Positions 22,610 through 33,867 of a DNA stretch of 64,000 bases are shown here, in pieces. The stretch is from contig NC_063445.1 in assembly GCF_020379485.1 (NCBI RefSeq), positions 53,097,422 through 53,161,421 of the forward strand, written 5' to 3'. This DNA comes from Brassica napus (Eukaryota > Streptophyta > Magnoliopsida > Brassicales > Brassicaceae). Made by a program: the position numbers and the translations under genes. The stretch's first letter is position 1. Each line of letters opens with the position of its first letter. The notes beneath the pieces are model-generated. The model saw nothing but the letters and a program-made list of their open reading frames with translations, ran no database searches and was not told the origin of the DNA.

Positions 22610-22738
22610 AATTGGCGCCGTTGCCAAATTCTGAGTAGATTTAAACATTGAGATTTAGTCACTTGCTTGAGACTAAGTCATTTTAATTTTGTTTTGTTAC
22701 TGATTCTTCTTCTTCACTTACCTTTCACTTTCAGGTGT

Positions 22739-25189
22739 ATGAACTTGAGGAGCAGAGGTCCATCAAACCTAGTTCCAATAGTAGCAGACATCAGAGCTTT
22801 CGAGAAGGAGTGTGCTAGCGCTAGAAGAGAAGAAGAACAACAAGCCCACTTGCAGAGATTGGATATTGATATGGCAGATCCACCGCAAGGGGCAGAACAC
22901 CAACCGCAGGCAGCTCGACCCACTGGTACTTATGACCGGCCCAACATTCTTGGTCATAGACTAGGAATCCGAGCACCGGCTATGGCAGCAAACAACTTTG
23001 AAGTCAAGTCAGGACTCCTCAACGTGATCGAGAACAACAAATATCCTGGCTTGGCTTTAGAGGACCCATTCGATCACTTGGACAGGTTCGACAGCTACTG
23101 TGAGTTGTCAAAAACCAATGGTGTGTCAGAGGATGCCTTAAAGCTGAAGTTATTCCCTTTCTCTTTGGGGGATAAGGCACGTCAGTGGGAGAAGTCTCTA
23201 CCCAGCGACTCTATCACTACTTGGGATGAGTGCAAGAGAGCATTCTTGGAGAAATTCTTCTCATCCTCAAGAACTGCTAAGCTGAGAAATGAGATTTCCA
23301 GTTTTCAACAGAAGAACTTGGAAGGCTTCAGCGAAGCGTGGGAGAGATTCAAGGGCTACCAAGCTCAATGCCCACACCATGGTTTCTCTAAGGAGAGCTT
23401 GCTGAGCACATTCTACCGTGGTGCTCTTCCTAAGTACATGGCCAGACTGGATACAGCTAGCAATGGGTTCTTCTTGGGGAGAACTGAGGAAGATGCAGAT
23501 GAGCTGGTTGACAACATGGTAAAGAGTGATGCAATCTACAGTGGAGACCACGACAGAGGCAGTCGAACAGATGATAAGCAGACAAGGAAGGAGTTGAAAG
23601 CTCTACAGGATAAGATAGACATCCTCCTTGCTGATAAAGCCACACAAGAGCAGCTGCACTTTGTTGGTAACCCAAGCCAAGAGACACCACCTGTTGTCCA
23701 TGAGGTTGAGGGTTTGGAAGGTCAGGAAGAGCTGTGTTTCATCAACAACAATGGTAGCTGGTACAAAAAAGAGCCCAACTTTCTCTACAACAACTACCAA
23801 CAGAAATCCTATCCCAACAACCAACAGAGTGGTTATCCGCCTAGAAACAACCAGCAAGGCAGCTATCAGCCTCAGCAAAACCCCTCGTCTGTTTCCTCTG
23901 CTCCTCAAGAGAGCAGCACTGACACCCTGCTGAAACAAATCTTGGAGTCTCAGACTAGAAGTGAGAAGCATGTTGGTTATGAGTTGAAAAACCTTCATTC
24001 CAAGATTGATGGGAGCTACAATGAGCTCAACAACAAGTTCTCACATCTTGCTTCTACAGTCAAGAATTTAGAGAATCCGTTTGCTTCCATGAACACTCAC
24101 CAGACTCGCCAGCAAGGATCTCTACCTGGAAAATCTGACCAAAACCCCAAGGAGACCAAGGCTATCACCCTTAGGAGTGGTAAGCAGTTACCTCCTACAA
24201 CCCTCACCAGGGATGCTGAGAAACTAGGTGAGGAGGTGGCCATCAACTTAGATGATGAAGTGGTGATTGTTGATGAGAAAATCAATGATGAAATCTTGGA
24301 GAAGATTGTGGAAGCCAAGGGTAAAGGAAAGGTTGGGGAAGAGAATAAAACAGTGAAAGATGGTGAAGTTCTTGCTCCAGCAAGTGAGAATTCTTTTGTT
24401 CCTCCTCCCTATGAACCCAAACTACCATTCCCTGGTAGATTCAAGAGGCAGCTGCTAGAAAAGTACAAGGCTTTGTTTGACAAGCAAATGAGTGAAGCTC
24501 AGGTTGCAATGCCCATCATCGATGCTTTCATGTTGATTCCTCAATACAACAAGTTCCTGAAAGATGTTGTAGCTGCAAAGAAGAAGGAAATGGAAAGCAT
24601 GATGATTCTTACCCATGAGTGCAGTGCCATCATCCAGAGGCTTGATGTTCCAGAGAAGTTAGAGGATCCAGGATGCTTCACACTTCCTTGTGCTCTTGGA
24701 CCTATGGTATTTGAGAAATGTCTCTGCGATTTGGGAGCTAGTGTCAGCGTGATGTCTTTGTCTATTGCAAAGAAGTTTGGATTCACTCAGTACAAGAAGT
24801 GTAAACTCTCTCTGGTGTTAGCTGATCGTTCAGTGAAGTACCCTGTGGGCATCTTAGAGGACCTACCTGTGAAGATTGGAAGGTATGAGATACCTACAGA
24901 TTTTGTGGTGCTTGAGATGGGTGAGGAGGCTCAGGACCCACTGATTCTTGGAAGACCATTCTTAGCTACAGCAGGAGCAATTGTTAAGGTGAAATAGGGC
25001 ACGATTGATCTCCATTTGGGTAAAGGGCATGTTCTCCACTTTGACATCAAGGAGAAAATGAAGAAACCAACTGTGTTCGGGCAAGCCTTCTACATTGAAG
25101 AGATGGGCACTCTTACTGATGAGCACCTTGCAGAGTTACCACCTGAGGACGACGAGGAGGGAGCATCTCCCTCTACTCATTCTCCATAG
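22739..25189 (+). CDS. Athila-type gag-protease ORF, interrupted by an in-frame stop
   Basis: The open frame runs from 22667 (or the more likely ATG at 22739, giving MNLRSRGPSNL; the 24 residues before it are hydrophobic leader) to a TAG at 24995-24997. The Retrotrans_gag domain covers about residues 130-245 counted from 22667, with PGLALEDPFDHLDRF and ARQWEKSLP motifs. A Gln/Asn/Tyr-rich linker follows, then a retropepsin-like domain with CDLGASVSVMSL near residue 688 and LILGRPFLATA near residue 761. After the TAG the same frame continues for 63 sense codons with a sequence typical of this family, to a TAG at 25187-25189, so the first stop is probably a single nonsense change. Gag would form the particle; the protease would process it. 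Confidence 0.8.
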
Positions 25190-26716
25190 AAGGTAACCCA
25201 CTACTTTCCCTTGTATATACAATTTCGTTTTTGCATATTAGTTTTCTCTTTTTGGGTATCTCTCTCTCCTTGACAACACAGAGACTGTGTCATTTAAGTT
25301 TGGAGGAGGTACCAAGTATTTGATCACGTTTGCTTTGATGATTTTGAGTCTCATGCATTGCATTATACATATATATTTGCATAAAAAAAAATTTCATTTA
25401 GTTTGCATCATTAGCATTTCTAGGAGAGTCTAGAGCATATAGGTTGCATTTACTTGCATTGGGAGCAATGATTTTAAATGCCTTGTAAAGAACACTACGT
25501 TGCACCTGAGTAGCTTTTGCACCTCTCAAAAAAGACTTGTATGTTTCGAGCCTTGAAAACTCTTCCTGAAACTTGTTGATTGCTGAAACTCAGTCTTTGA
25601 AGCCAACTACAACCTTATTTGAACTAAACGAACTTAATGCTTCTTGCTCATGGTCCCTTGTGTACTGAGTCATGGCTATACACACTTGAGTTGTCACATC
25701 CTTTATGCCAATCTTATTTTGACAAACTCTAGTGGTAGACCACTCCCAAAACCTTTCCCTCCTCTTAAGCTTTCATTATTTGATGAGTGAGGTCTTCTTC
25801 GGAAAGTCTTACATGTGCATAATGTTGAGAGTATCGGGAAACACAATGCTTGATCTTCATTCTTGCTAGATTGGGCACTCTATTGTCTAGCTATAGGTGG
25901 GGGGTGAGAGTTGTGATTATGATTTGGGAGCAATGAAAAAGGAAAAGAAATAACTCTTTGTGTTTAAGTGAATTGTCTTACTGAGATAAGTAGAAAAACT
26001 TCTAGCTCAAGTTATGAAAAGTCTTGGCCCCCATTTAAAAAAAAAAAATAAAAAAAAAATTATATGAAAAGAAAAGAAAAAGAAAGAAAAAGGGGGCTAG
26101 CAAAGTTGTTAGGAGCTAAGTAATGTTTTGAGGTTGTGAAAAATCCCTTGTAGATTTCAAAGAGAAGGAGTTAATGTTCTTAGGATCTTTTGGTGAGAGA
26201 TGTGAGTTGAGTTTGACATTTTGGAATGATTGTGTAATTGTATGTTTGGAAAAAGGGTAGAGCAATGGAGATTGAGCATTGTATGCATGAGTTGATCCCT
26301 TTCTTAGATATATAATGTGCAATGTCAAGGCTACTTGTTTTGAGAGTAAACCACCTTAAAGATTTTATGTTTCGAACCTCTTGAATCACTTGAATAAAAG
26401 CTTTCCCTCACTCAACCAAATGACTTGGACCAACTGACCATTTGCAAGAATTCACCTGATGTTTTGTGCTTAATTAATGTGAGAGTTGGTTGATTTGAAT
26501 GTGTGGAAGCTTGATGATGAGTGTAAGGGCAAAAAGAGTTGAGATAGGCCTAGAGAAGCTAGAGTGTAATAAGAGAGTGTTCTCATGCTGGATTAGATGT
26601 TGAATCGAGTACTAGTTGTGTTTCTTTTGGCTATGAGTTCCCACCTTCAAACCTCTCTCCCTATGAGTTCTAGAAAGTTCACTTGAGGATAAGTAAAAGA
26701 ATAAGTTTGGGGGAGT
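25190..26716 (+). other. Athila-like element 3' non-coding region
   Basis: About 1.5 kb between gag-protease and the 3' LTR, where autonomous relatives would continue into pol. It has no polymerase or integrase motif. It includes an internal purine-rich AAGTTTGGAGGAGGT at about 25298 and an A-rich low-complexity stretch at 26035-26095. A minus-strand frame at 26116-26389 has no recognised domain. Confidence 0.6.
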
Positions 26717-28303
26717 TGATATCTTGCATATTTACATTGTTTTATCCATTCACCCATGTGCATTTTGATCATATAGACTAGGATTTAGCCATGTTTAGGT
26801 TGCATTTTGCATACATGAGTCTTTATCAGGTATTGGAGTACCACATGGAGTTCTTGGAGGCATTTGGGTGCATTTGGAGCTCAAAAGAAGTGTTTAAAGC
26901 GATCAACGGACGAGCAGCACACCAGAGCGACCTCACCGGAGCGATGCCGTGAAGTCGCTGTGACACACATCCCGTAGCGATCCAGCCAGAGCGACATGGA
27001 TAGGTCGCTCGCGTTTCTATCGTGAGACACCCCTCTCAGAGCGACTTGCCAGAGCGACGCTCCGAGGTCGCTCGCGTTTCCATGGCGAGACGACACAAAA
27101 CGAAGCCCGGAGCGACCTCTCAGAGCGACCCACTGAGGTCGCTCCCGAAGTCCGGAGCGACTTGTTGGAGCGACACACCAAGGTCGCTCGCGTCCTCTCG
27201 TCTGGAGACACCAAAGTCGAGCATCCTGGAGCGACCCCTCAGAGCGACCTACCAAGGTCGCTCCCAGCCAGAGCGACCAGCTCAAGTCGCTCGCGTTTTG
27301 ACGGGGCGAGACACGAAGAAAGCGTCGGGAGCGACCTCCTGGGAGCGACTATGCTAGGTCGCTCCGCGTGTTTGATTGGACGATTTTTATGTTATTTCAG
27401 GGGCCTTTTGGTCATTTGTTTTATTGTTTTTAGATCGCAAAAACCTAAGTTAAGGACTCTGGGTAGCCACCAGGCGGATTATCTTTTGATCTATGGAGAA
27501 ATACACAAAAACTCTCTTGAGAAGTTCATCTCTTGGATTTTGATTGTTATGTTCTTGTGTTCTTGTTGATTTCTTATCTATTTCTCTACATGATTAATCT
27601 GAAATCCAATATGAGTTTAAGAGGAATCATGGAGATTAGTGAGTAATCACCTTTTGAATTCATGGGTTAGGGAGATCAAGGGTGATTAGGTTAGTTCTAG
27701 GATGTTTTAGTGTAGATCATTCTTGTTCCTTGCTAGTAGAGTATTGATAATGCATCTTCTGAGTTGGCCACTCAAAAGTTGATCAATAGACATTTTCCAC
27801 CCAAAAGGTGTTTGATGAAATGCCTGAGACAACTCTCCTAGGCTTTTAGTATACTTTGCCAAAGACATTTGTTGTTAAAGATGCTAAGATAGCTAATAGA
27901 CTTGTTAGTAATGATTGCTTTCATATTATTCAACCAAAGACATTTGATGTTTGAGATATGTTAGCAAATGAGCATTCATCTAGACATAGAGCTTGCTTAG
28001 AATTGTGTCTAGGCTTAAGGTTGATAGTTTGATTGATCATTTGCCATCCTAGCTTAGTTCGATACTTGATCACCCAAGGTCTAATCCCTATGCCCATGAG
28101 TTCTCTTTTCCCTTAGTCAAGAAAGTATCATTTTGTTATTGCTTTCTAGTTTTAGTCATAGCTTAAAACTCATCTAAATCATTGGTTGCGCTTAGATTAA
28201 GTGAGTACTTGCATTCTCGGTGCTTTGATATCCCTCAGAACCGGTTCGACAATCTTTTATACTACAACATTTGTCTTAGGAGCCTTGAAAACTCTTAACA
28301 TCA
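26717..28303 (+). repeat. Athila-like 3' LTR
   Basis: The second copy, with the same GAGCGAC/GTCGCTC array at 26920-27370. One array unit that is mutated in the left LTR (GTCACTC near 21600) reads GTCGCTC here. It carries an extra 31 bp near 28230 (GATATCCCTCAGAACCGGTT region) absent from the left copy. Confidence 0.92.
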
Positions 28304-29149
28304 ATAACTAATTCATCTAAATGGCACAGCTAGATGGCCAAGACTAAACGGACATATGGCGAAAGTTCCAGTTGGGACTCTTTTTACCACTAGACCAAAA
28401 CGCTTAATCACATATAAATTGTGTATGTACATAAGTGAATGAAGTGACGTTGAAAATTTGGTTTATTAAATTTACCTGTTGCCAATAAGGGAATGCAACT
28501 TGAAGATGGTGTCTTCTTCCTCGGCTGTGATATTGCCTCTTTTCAAGTTCATTCTCAAATAGTTTATCCACCTTAGTCTACAGCTCTTTCCACATCTCAA
28601 CAATCCTTCACATTTTGTTATTGTTATTGGACTATGTAGAAATTGAAATCAGTTTGTTCTATTAGTTAAAATTTATAATCAAAATATAACATACACAAGT
28701 TTCTTTAAGGATTGTCACATTTTTCATTTTCATTTTTCCATGCATCAACTGCTTCCATCTTTATTATATTTGCCAGGTTATAATGTAAGAAACCCGTAAA
28801 ACTGAAGAAAGAGAACGTCATGGTCATTAGCTTTTATAACAACTTAAAGAACTTAGTTATTTTTCGAATGTCAAAATTAAATAAACGTACAAAATTGCGA
28901 TCATTTCTATGTTAAGAAAGTATAAAGTCTGGATATTCAAAGATATACATACCAGCTTTCTTAGGCAATGACCGCCAAGAACCTTCACCGTTGAGGTCCA
29001 TCTCCCTCTCTTCAGCCCTATTTTCTCGCAACAAGGAGCCTTTCCCATATCTTTTCAATATCTTTTCTAAAAGAGAGAAGAGAGAAGAACAAAAAACAAC
29101 TTTTGGACCTTTGAGTGAGAGAGGTGGATGAGTGAAAGGAGAAACAGTC

Positions 29150-29220
29150 CAGGTGATTAATATAGAGAGAGTACAGAAGTGAAAGATTAAAGTTAAAAAA
29201 TACGTCGGGTAGGTGAAGGA
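29150..29220 (-). promoter_or_regulatory. Candidate MYB111 core promoter with TATA-like and MYB/bZIP sites
   Basis: On the minus strand, about 110 bp upstream of the MYB ATG, is CTATATTAA, a TATA-like box. Further upstream at about 29196-29216 is CACCTACCCGACGTA, which places an ACCTACC MYB-recognition core beside an ACGT bZIP core. This pairing is typical of light-responsive flavonoid promoters, but the assignment here is inference from short motifs. Confidence 0.35.
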
Positions 29221-29911
29221 CCGTGAAGATGCAAAGATACGACAAACGACTTGAACCAGTTGAAAATATAGTGATTGAGTGATTGAGACGTAGTTGAGTA
29301 GCTGACTCGAAAAATGGAGCTGTAACTGAGTTGGAGCTAATCTGAAAATTATTTGGGAGCAATTCAGAGATTTACTTTGGAGAAGAAAAAACTTATCAAA
29401 GAAGATTTTCAAAAGATTCAGTAGAGTTTTATCAAATATTCTAGATATTTTAGAATATCTCTTGTGGGCTAAGATTAGCCAATTCATACTAAATATAAGT
29501 AGGCTATTTAAAACCGTATACTAGGTTTTATCACTCATATATATTTGTATTATGGCATAGTGGGTTTGTATAATTTGTTAGGTGAGTGAAAACACGAAGA
29601 TATAGGAAGAGAGGTTCTAAGGTCTAGTACTCATATTAGGGTGTGTGAAGCTAGTACCCCGAGTCAAGTAGCTATTGATCTTATTGGTTGTTCTGTTTAA
29701 AGAGATACTCGTAAAATTACTGTACAAAAAATATACTAAATACACATATTTTGTAGAGATAACCTATACTGTAATTTGTGTTATAGCTCTGGATATAGTT
29801 CTTGCATTACAGAAAAAATAACGTTGAGGTGGAATTAAAAGTCATGTTTTGTGTCCATCCCCAAAACCATTGCATAAGAAACACTCCACGTACCTCTCCT
29901 AACCTTTGGTC
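29221..29911. other. Upstream flank of MYB, no gene seen
   Basis: AT-rich DNA between the MYB promoter and the hAT element. The minus-strand frame at 28912-29487 only becomes meaningful where it overlaps MYB exon 1; upstream it has no recognised domain. Confidence 0.4.
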
Positions 29912-32900
29912 TAGGCGTGGGCAATCGGGTGACCATTCGGGTTCGGATCGGTTCTAATCGAGTTTCGGTTTTTCGGGTTTACAAAAATCAGCCCCAATCG
30001 GGTATTATAAAAGTTCTGTTCAGTCTCGGTTCGGGTTTTGTCGGGTTCGGGTCGGATTCTGTAGCACATCCTAAACCCGGCTAAACCCATTTAATCTTCG
30101 GGTTCGGTACTAAACTGGGTTTTGGTTATCCAAACTACTCATACTACCCGAAATACCTATTATTACCCGAAAATATGAACCTGTTATCTTGTTTCATGAA
30201 ACACTTATAGACTCTTGATTGCTAAAATATAAATACAATACAAAGGACACAAACTGAAACACACTTCGAAAACTCAATCAAAACATGCATTACACAAACA
30301 CAACTATCTCAAAATGGGGACGAAGACTAGAACAAATACTCAACGGAACAGTTGCAATAGTGAAAATAAAACATAAAAGAACTTTTATTAAACTTCAAAA
30401 GAAAGCAAACTTGTTCATAATGAACCTTAAAAGCACATCTCTAATAAGATCAAAGTTGAAATAAAAAGCAAAGCCAACACCAAAACAGAAACAAAAAAAC
30501 TTCCAAATTCCAAAGCAATCTTCAGTCTTCAATCCTCACACTCCCAAACTCTGAAGCGACAAACAAAAGCTTGGGTAAGTACACCAACAATCAAATGAAA
30601 TGTTAAGAGAAACTAAGATAAATAATACATACCTTTCTCAAGCTTGTCTAGCTGCTCAACTTTAGCTAAAATCTGCTCATTTGTTTGGACTTTTTCAGAG
30701 AACTTAATATCAGCTTTCAGCCACTGCTCACTGCACATCAGAACCTCGATCAAGTAATGGGTTAAACAGCTCCTATATGGTTCCAAGATTCTGCCACTTG
30801 TGCTAAAAGCACTTTCTGAAGCCACTGATGAAACCTGCATCACAAGTAAATCCTCAACTCAGCTAAGCACTCTAAAACAAAAACAAAAAATTCACTAGCA
30901 ACGTAAGAACAAAAGTAATGAAACATGCATCGCAAATAAATCCCTCGCCATCTCTGCTAGCACAGGAAACTTAATTTTGTGGACCTTCCACCAACCGAGT
31001 ATGTCAAACTCGAATCCCATCATAAGCTTCTGATTCTCAACAGGTTCCTTTAAGTACATCTCCAGCTCATCCCTTGGCTCATTTCCTGAATCAGCAACAA
31101 GATTCTTGTACTCGGAGTCCATTCTCAAATACCCAAAGTCTTCAACAACCAACTTTAGCCTGTCCAAATGATCCTGACTCTCCTGAACAGCCACAGTCTC
31201 AGTCTGCTTCGCCTGACATGATTCACTATTAGCCCCTTCAAATCCAGGTCTAAGTTGCAAGCCAATGCATTGAGATTCCTCTCAATTGTCACAATCTCAC
31301 CATAGCATTTGTAGGAGTTCACCTTTGAGGAAGCTGAGACAACTAAAGTGCTATTATAAAAGATGACCAGGAACCTCCTTAGCTTCTCCACAGCATTCCA
31401 GTCACTAAGACCAGGCGGTCCACACCTCTTAACACCATTTTCTACTTCTAAAAAGTAGTCATTGTACAGTCTATCCTCTGCTTCCATCCTATCAAACGCC
31501 ACTCTGAACTGCAAGGCTCTTGATAACATGATAAAGGTTGAATTCCACCTAGTCTTAACATCCATCGGGAGACTTCCTCGTGTCATCTTTCCAGTAGTAA
31601 CCCTTTGGTCAAAGGCGTTTAACCTATTGGTAGAAGACCGGACATACTGGACTGCATTGCGGATTGCCAACACATTTTCTCCTAAATCACCTAGACCCTC
31701 CCTAGCTATCAAGTTGATAATGTGTGCACAACACCTCATATGAAGAAAGTTACCATCTAAGACCAAAGCATCAGGCGAGACTGACCTAAACTGACTATGG
31801 AAACGCCTAAGAGCAGAGGTGTTAGCAGTGGCATTGTCTACCGTAATGCAAAACAGTTTCTCAATTCCCCAGTCAGCTAAGCACTCTAAAAGAACTGTGG
31901 AAATCGTCTGACCTTTATGATCCATGACCAGTTTGAAACCAAGGATGATCTTCTTCAGCTACCAAGTCGGGTCAACAAAATGTGCAATTACAACCACGTA
32001 ACTTGCACCTGTAAATTTTTTAAAAAAACAATGCTATTAGTATAAATAAAAAATGAGATTGTTTTCACTTTTCAGAAAAGAAAGAACCTTACATGTCACT
32101 TGAGAAACCCAAATGTCAGTAGTGAGGGAAACTCTTTGTTTGTTAGTGTGCAAATAATTCTTCAATGCCTCTTTCTTCTTCAGAAACATCTCCACAATGT
32201 CTCTAGTGGCAGTTCGCCTTGAATGAGGTTTGTAAAGGCTCACCTTCACGCAAATATAAAAAAAAAATTAACATTAGTTTCATAAATCAGAGAAATAATG
32301 TACAATTCAACGTTTTACCTTATTGCAGAAATACTTCCATCCTGTACTGTCTACGAAAGACAGAGGCAACTCAGCTAACACCAATAGCTCATTCGTAGCT
32401 TCTCTGACAACTTTCTCAGGTACCTTTGATGGCTTCAAACTCCCTTCATCATCGATGGAAGTTTGACTCTTTCCTTTGCTGATTAATTGCGCCTGGTACT
32501 CTCTGCAGATGAGCAGGTGCTTCTGGAGATTGGAAGTTCCTGATTTTGTTGCACATGAAAACACCTTTTGGCAGTAATGGCAAATGCACCTGTCACGGCT
32601 CTGCTTTGTGGTGTAATGATTCCAGACATCTGATCTTGGCACAACAACTTTTTTCACCTTTTTTGCCTCAGGACTTTCTTCGCAAGGTGTACATGTCTCC
32701 TTCCTCTTTCAACACCTATCTGGTGTTTCAAAGTTCTCGTATTCAACTCCTTCTTGCTTGTCAGCTCCACTGTTTGTGTTCTTGAATGTTGATGAAGCCA
32801 TTTGCTAAGAAGTGACAAACAATAGTCAGATTAAACAAAACAAAACAGACAAAACAACTAAAGATTAAACACATTTTAGAACATGAACATCATCTAAGAA

Positions 32901-33514
32901 CAGAACAGAACTCTATGAATTAAGAACATAAGACGCCGTTCTGTTCATAAAAACAACTAGCTGAATAGGAAACCGACAAACCCGACAAATCCGAATGGCC
33001 CAGAAACCCCAGAACATGTAGCCATTGCTCGATTGCAGAGAAAAGGAGGAAGAGTATCTCACCTCTTAATGAAATCGTCGAAGGAGGAGGAGAGGAGTTT
33101 TGGTGCTTTGTACCTCGGTGAAGAGCACAACTTATATAAGAAAGGAGATTCAAGGGTTTGCGAATCACGGAACCGATTGGAACAGAAATCGGAGAGGATA
33201 TGTTTAGGAAATAGGATCATGATTTAGGGAAATCTCAATATTGAGGAATAAGGATCAAATCGTAACAGGATTGTAACATGATCAAAAGAAATCGAAAAGG
33301 GGAAATAATGGAAACCTAGACATATATCACTCGATGCTCGGGTATCCATTTACCCGATCGGGTTGGTGCTTTTTACCCGACCCGACCCGTAACCCATTAT
33401 ACCAAAAATATGTGACCATTCGGGTATTTCTCAAGATCCGAACCCGACCCGAACTGGTTTTATCGGACCGGGTTCGGTTCGGTTGATCAGGTTCGGTTTT
33501 AATGCCCTGGCCAA
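29912..33514 (-). mobile_element. Decayed autonomous-type hAT transposon, about 3.6 kb
   Basis: A broken hAT transposase gene is enclosed by DNA rich in GGTTCGG, CGGGTT and ACCCGA motifs (29930-30180 and 33335-33510), as in hAT subterminal regions. The left end reads TAGGCGTGGGCAAT; the right end read on the minus strand is TTGGCCAGGGCATT, matching at 10 of 14 positions. The flanking octamers (CTTTGGTC and GCCTTGGA) match poorly, so the exact ends and target duplication are uncertain by a few bases. The element is old. Confidence 0.65.
30613..32801 (-). pseudogene. hAT-family BED zinc-finger transposase, broken
   Basis: Minus-strand exons can be followed. The start ATG at 32799-32801 is followed by a TGA at 32709-32711, then in the same frame a BED zinc finger (CHYCQKVF, with the following His and Cys, about 32500-32600). 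A short intron precedes 32037-32249 (SLTTDIWVSQV). The next exon has a TAG at 31959-31961, then DHKGQTIS, ITVDNATANTSA and CCAHIINLI, the hAT catalytic-domain blocks. A frameshift lies near 31230, then WWKVHKIKFPVLAEMARDLF. A final GT-AG intron joins to VSSVASESAFSTSGRIL, the hAT C-terminal dimerisation domain (30613-30843). The relatives are RICESLEEPER/Ac-like transposases; this copy could not make a full protein. Confidence 0.82.
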
Positions 33515-33818
33515 GCCTTGGAGCCAAGGGGGCTCTGCAAGGCCAGTGATAGACTCTTTGAATGCGCTTTGTTTGAATCCAAGCTCTGAAGTTCCAGTTG
33601 AGGCGCTGGTGGAAGTGTTGTATCATGCTGCTGTTCTGTTCTGGGCGCATGAAACGTCTGCTGATGCTATGACGTCTACAACACGTTTGCTTAAAGTTGG
33701 GATGATGAGAGCTTTTTCGCTTAATAGAGATGTTTGTGTGGTTAAACTTCCTAGTGTGTTCACCTATTCAAAATTTGAGAAAATAAAGATCTATTGGAAT
33801 GCAAAACCCCTAAAATGA
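33500..33818 (+). pseudogene. Unrecognised gene-like fragment next to the hAT end
   Basis: The plus frame from about 33500 to 33818 reads as protein-like sequence (SLNALCLNPSSEVPVEALVE, then YHAAVLFWAHE and TTRLLKVGMMRAFSL), with balanced composition unlike the surrounding AT-rich DNA. I do not recognise the family. It begins at or just inside the hAT right boundary, has no start codon in context and fades into AT-rich DNA near 33770, so it looks like one exon or exon piece of a host gene. Confidence 0.3.
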
Positions 33819-33867
33819 AGGGGTAAAGAACTGTTGAATATGCTCTTAAATGACAGATTGAGAGTGT

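Larger units (their letters stand above)
21058..28303 (+). mobile_element. Gag-only Athila-like LTR retrotransposon, 7,246 bp
   Basis: Two long LTRs (21058-22609, 1,552 bp; 26717-28303, 1,587 bp) begin TGATATCTTGCATATTTAC and end TAACATCA. Directly after the left LTR is TTGGCGCCGTTGCC, the tRNA-Asp-type primer site typical of the Athila group, and directly before the right LTR is a purine tract AAGTTTGGGGGAG. The interior holds one gag-protease ORF (22739-25189, with an internal stop) and no reverse transcriptase, RNase H or integrase, so it must rely on proteins from another element. Target repeats are ACAAC (21053-21057) and ATAAC (28304-28308), 4 of 5 matching. By eye the LTRs differ at about 12 sites plus two indels (4 and 31 bp), so insertion is recent. 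It lies in MYB intron 2, opposite to the gene. Confidence 0.9.
11515..29048 (-). pseudogene. MYB111: R2R3-MYB flavonol regulator MYB111, transposon-expanded and broken
   Basis: Three exons of a subgroup-7 R2R3-MYB gene lie on the minus strand: exon 1 28953-29048, exon 2 28476-28605 (130 bp, normal), exon 3 12196 down to a TAA at 11587-11589. Exon 1 begins MGKAPCCEKIGLKRGRWT, then loses about 37 bp (96 bp instead of the usual 133), shifting frame before NGEGSWRSLPKKAG. Exon 2 encodes [17 protein letters not shown] and the start of R3. Exon 3 completes R3 ([20 protein letters not shown]) and has the [14 protein letters not shown] and WWVGLC motifs I associate with Arabidopsis MYB111. At the exon 2/3 junction the conserved Asn-Arg-Trp reads Asn-Ser-Trp. 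After the TAA, 23 more codons that resemble the Arabidopsis C terminus run to a TGA at 11515-11517. Intron 1 is 28606-28952; intron 2 (12197-28475, GT-AG) is 16,279 bp because of inserted elements. MYB111 in Arabidopsis activates early flavonol genes in the nucleus. A shorter start or alternative splicing could still give a partial protein. Confidence 0.85.

Noticed and set aside
22714..24786. Multiple minus-strand frames across the gag-protease region
   Set aside because: Shadows of the plus-strand gag-protease ORF; no independent motifs.
28912..29487. 191-codon minus frame
   Set aside because: Only its last 27 residues or so are meaningful, as the frame-shifted second half of MYB exon 1; the upstream part is promoter DNA.
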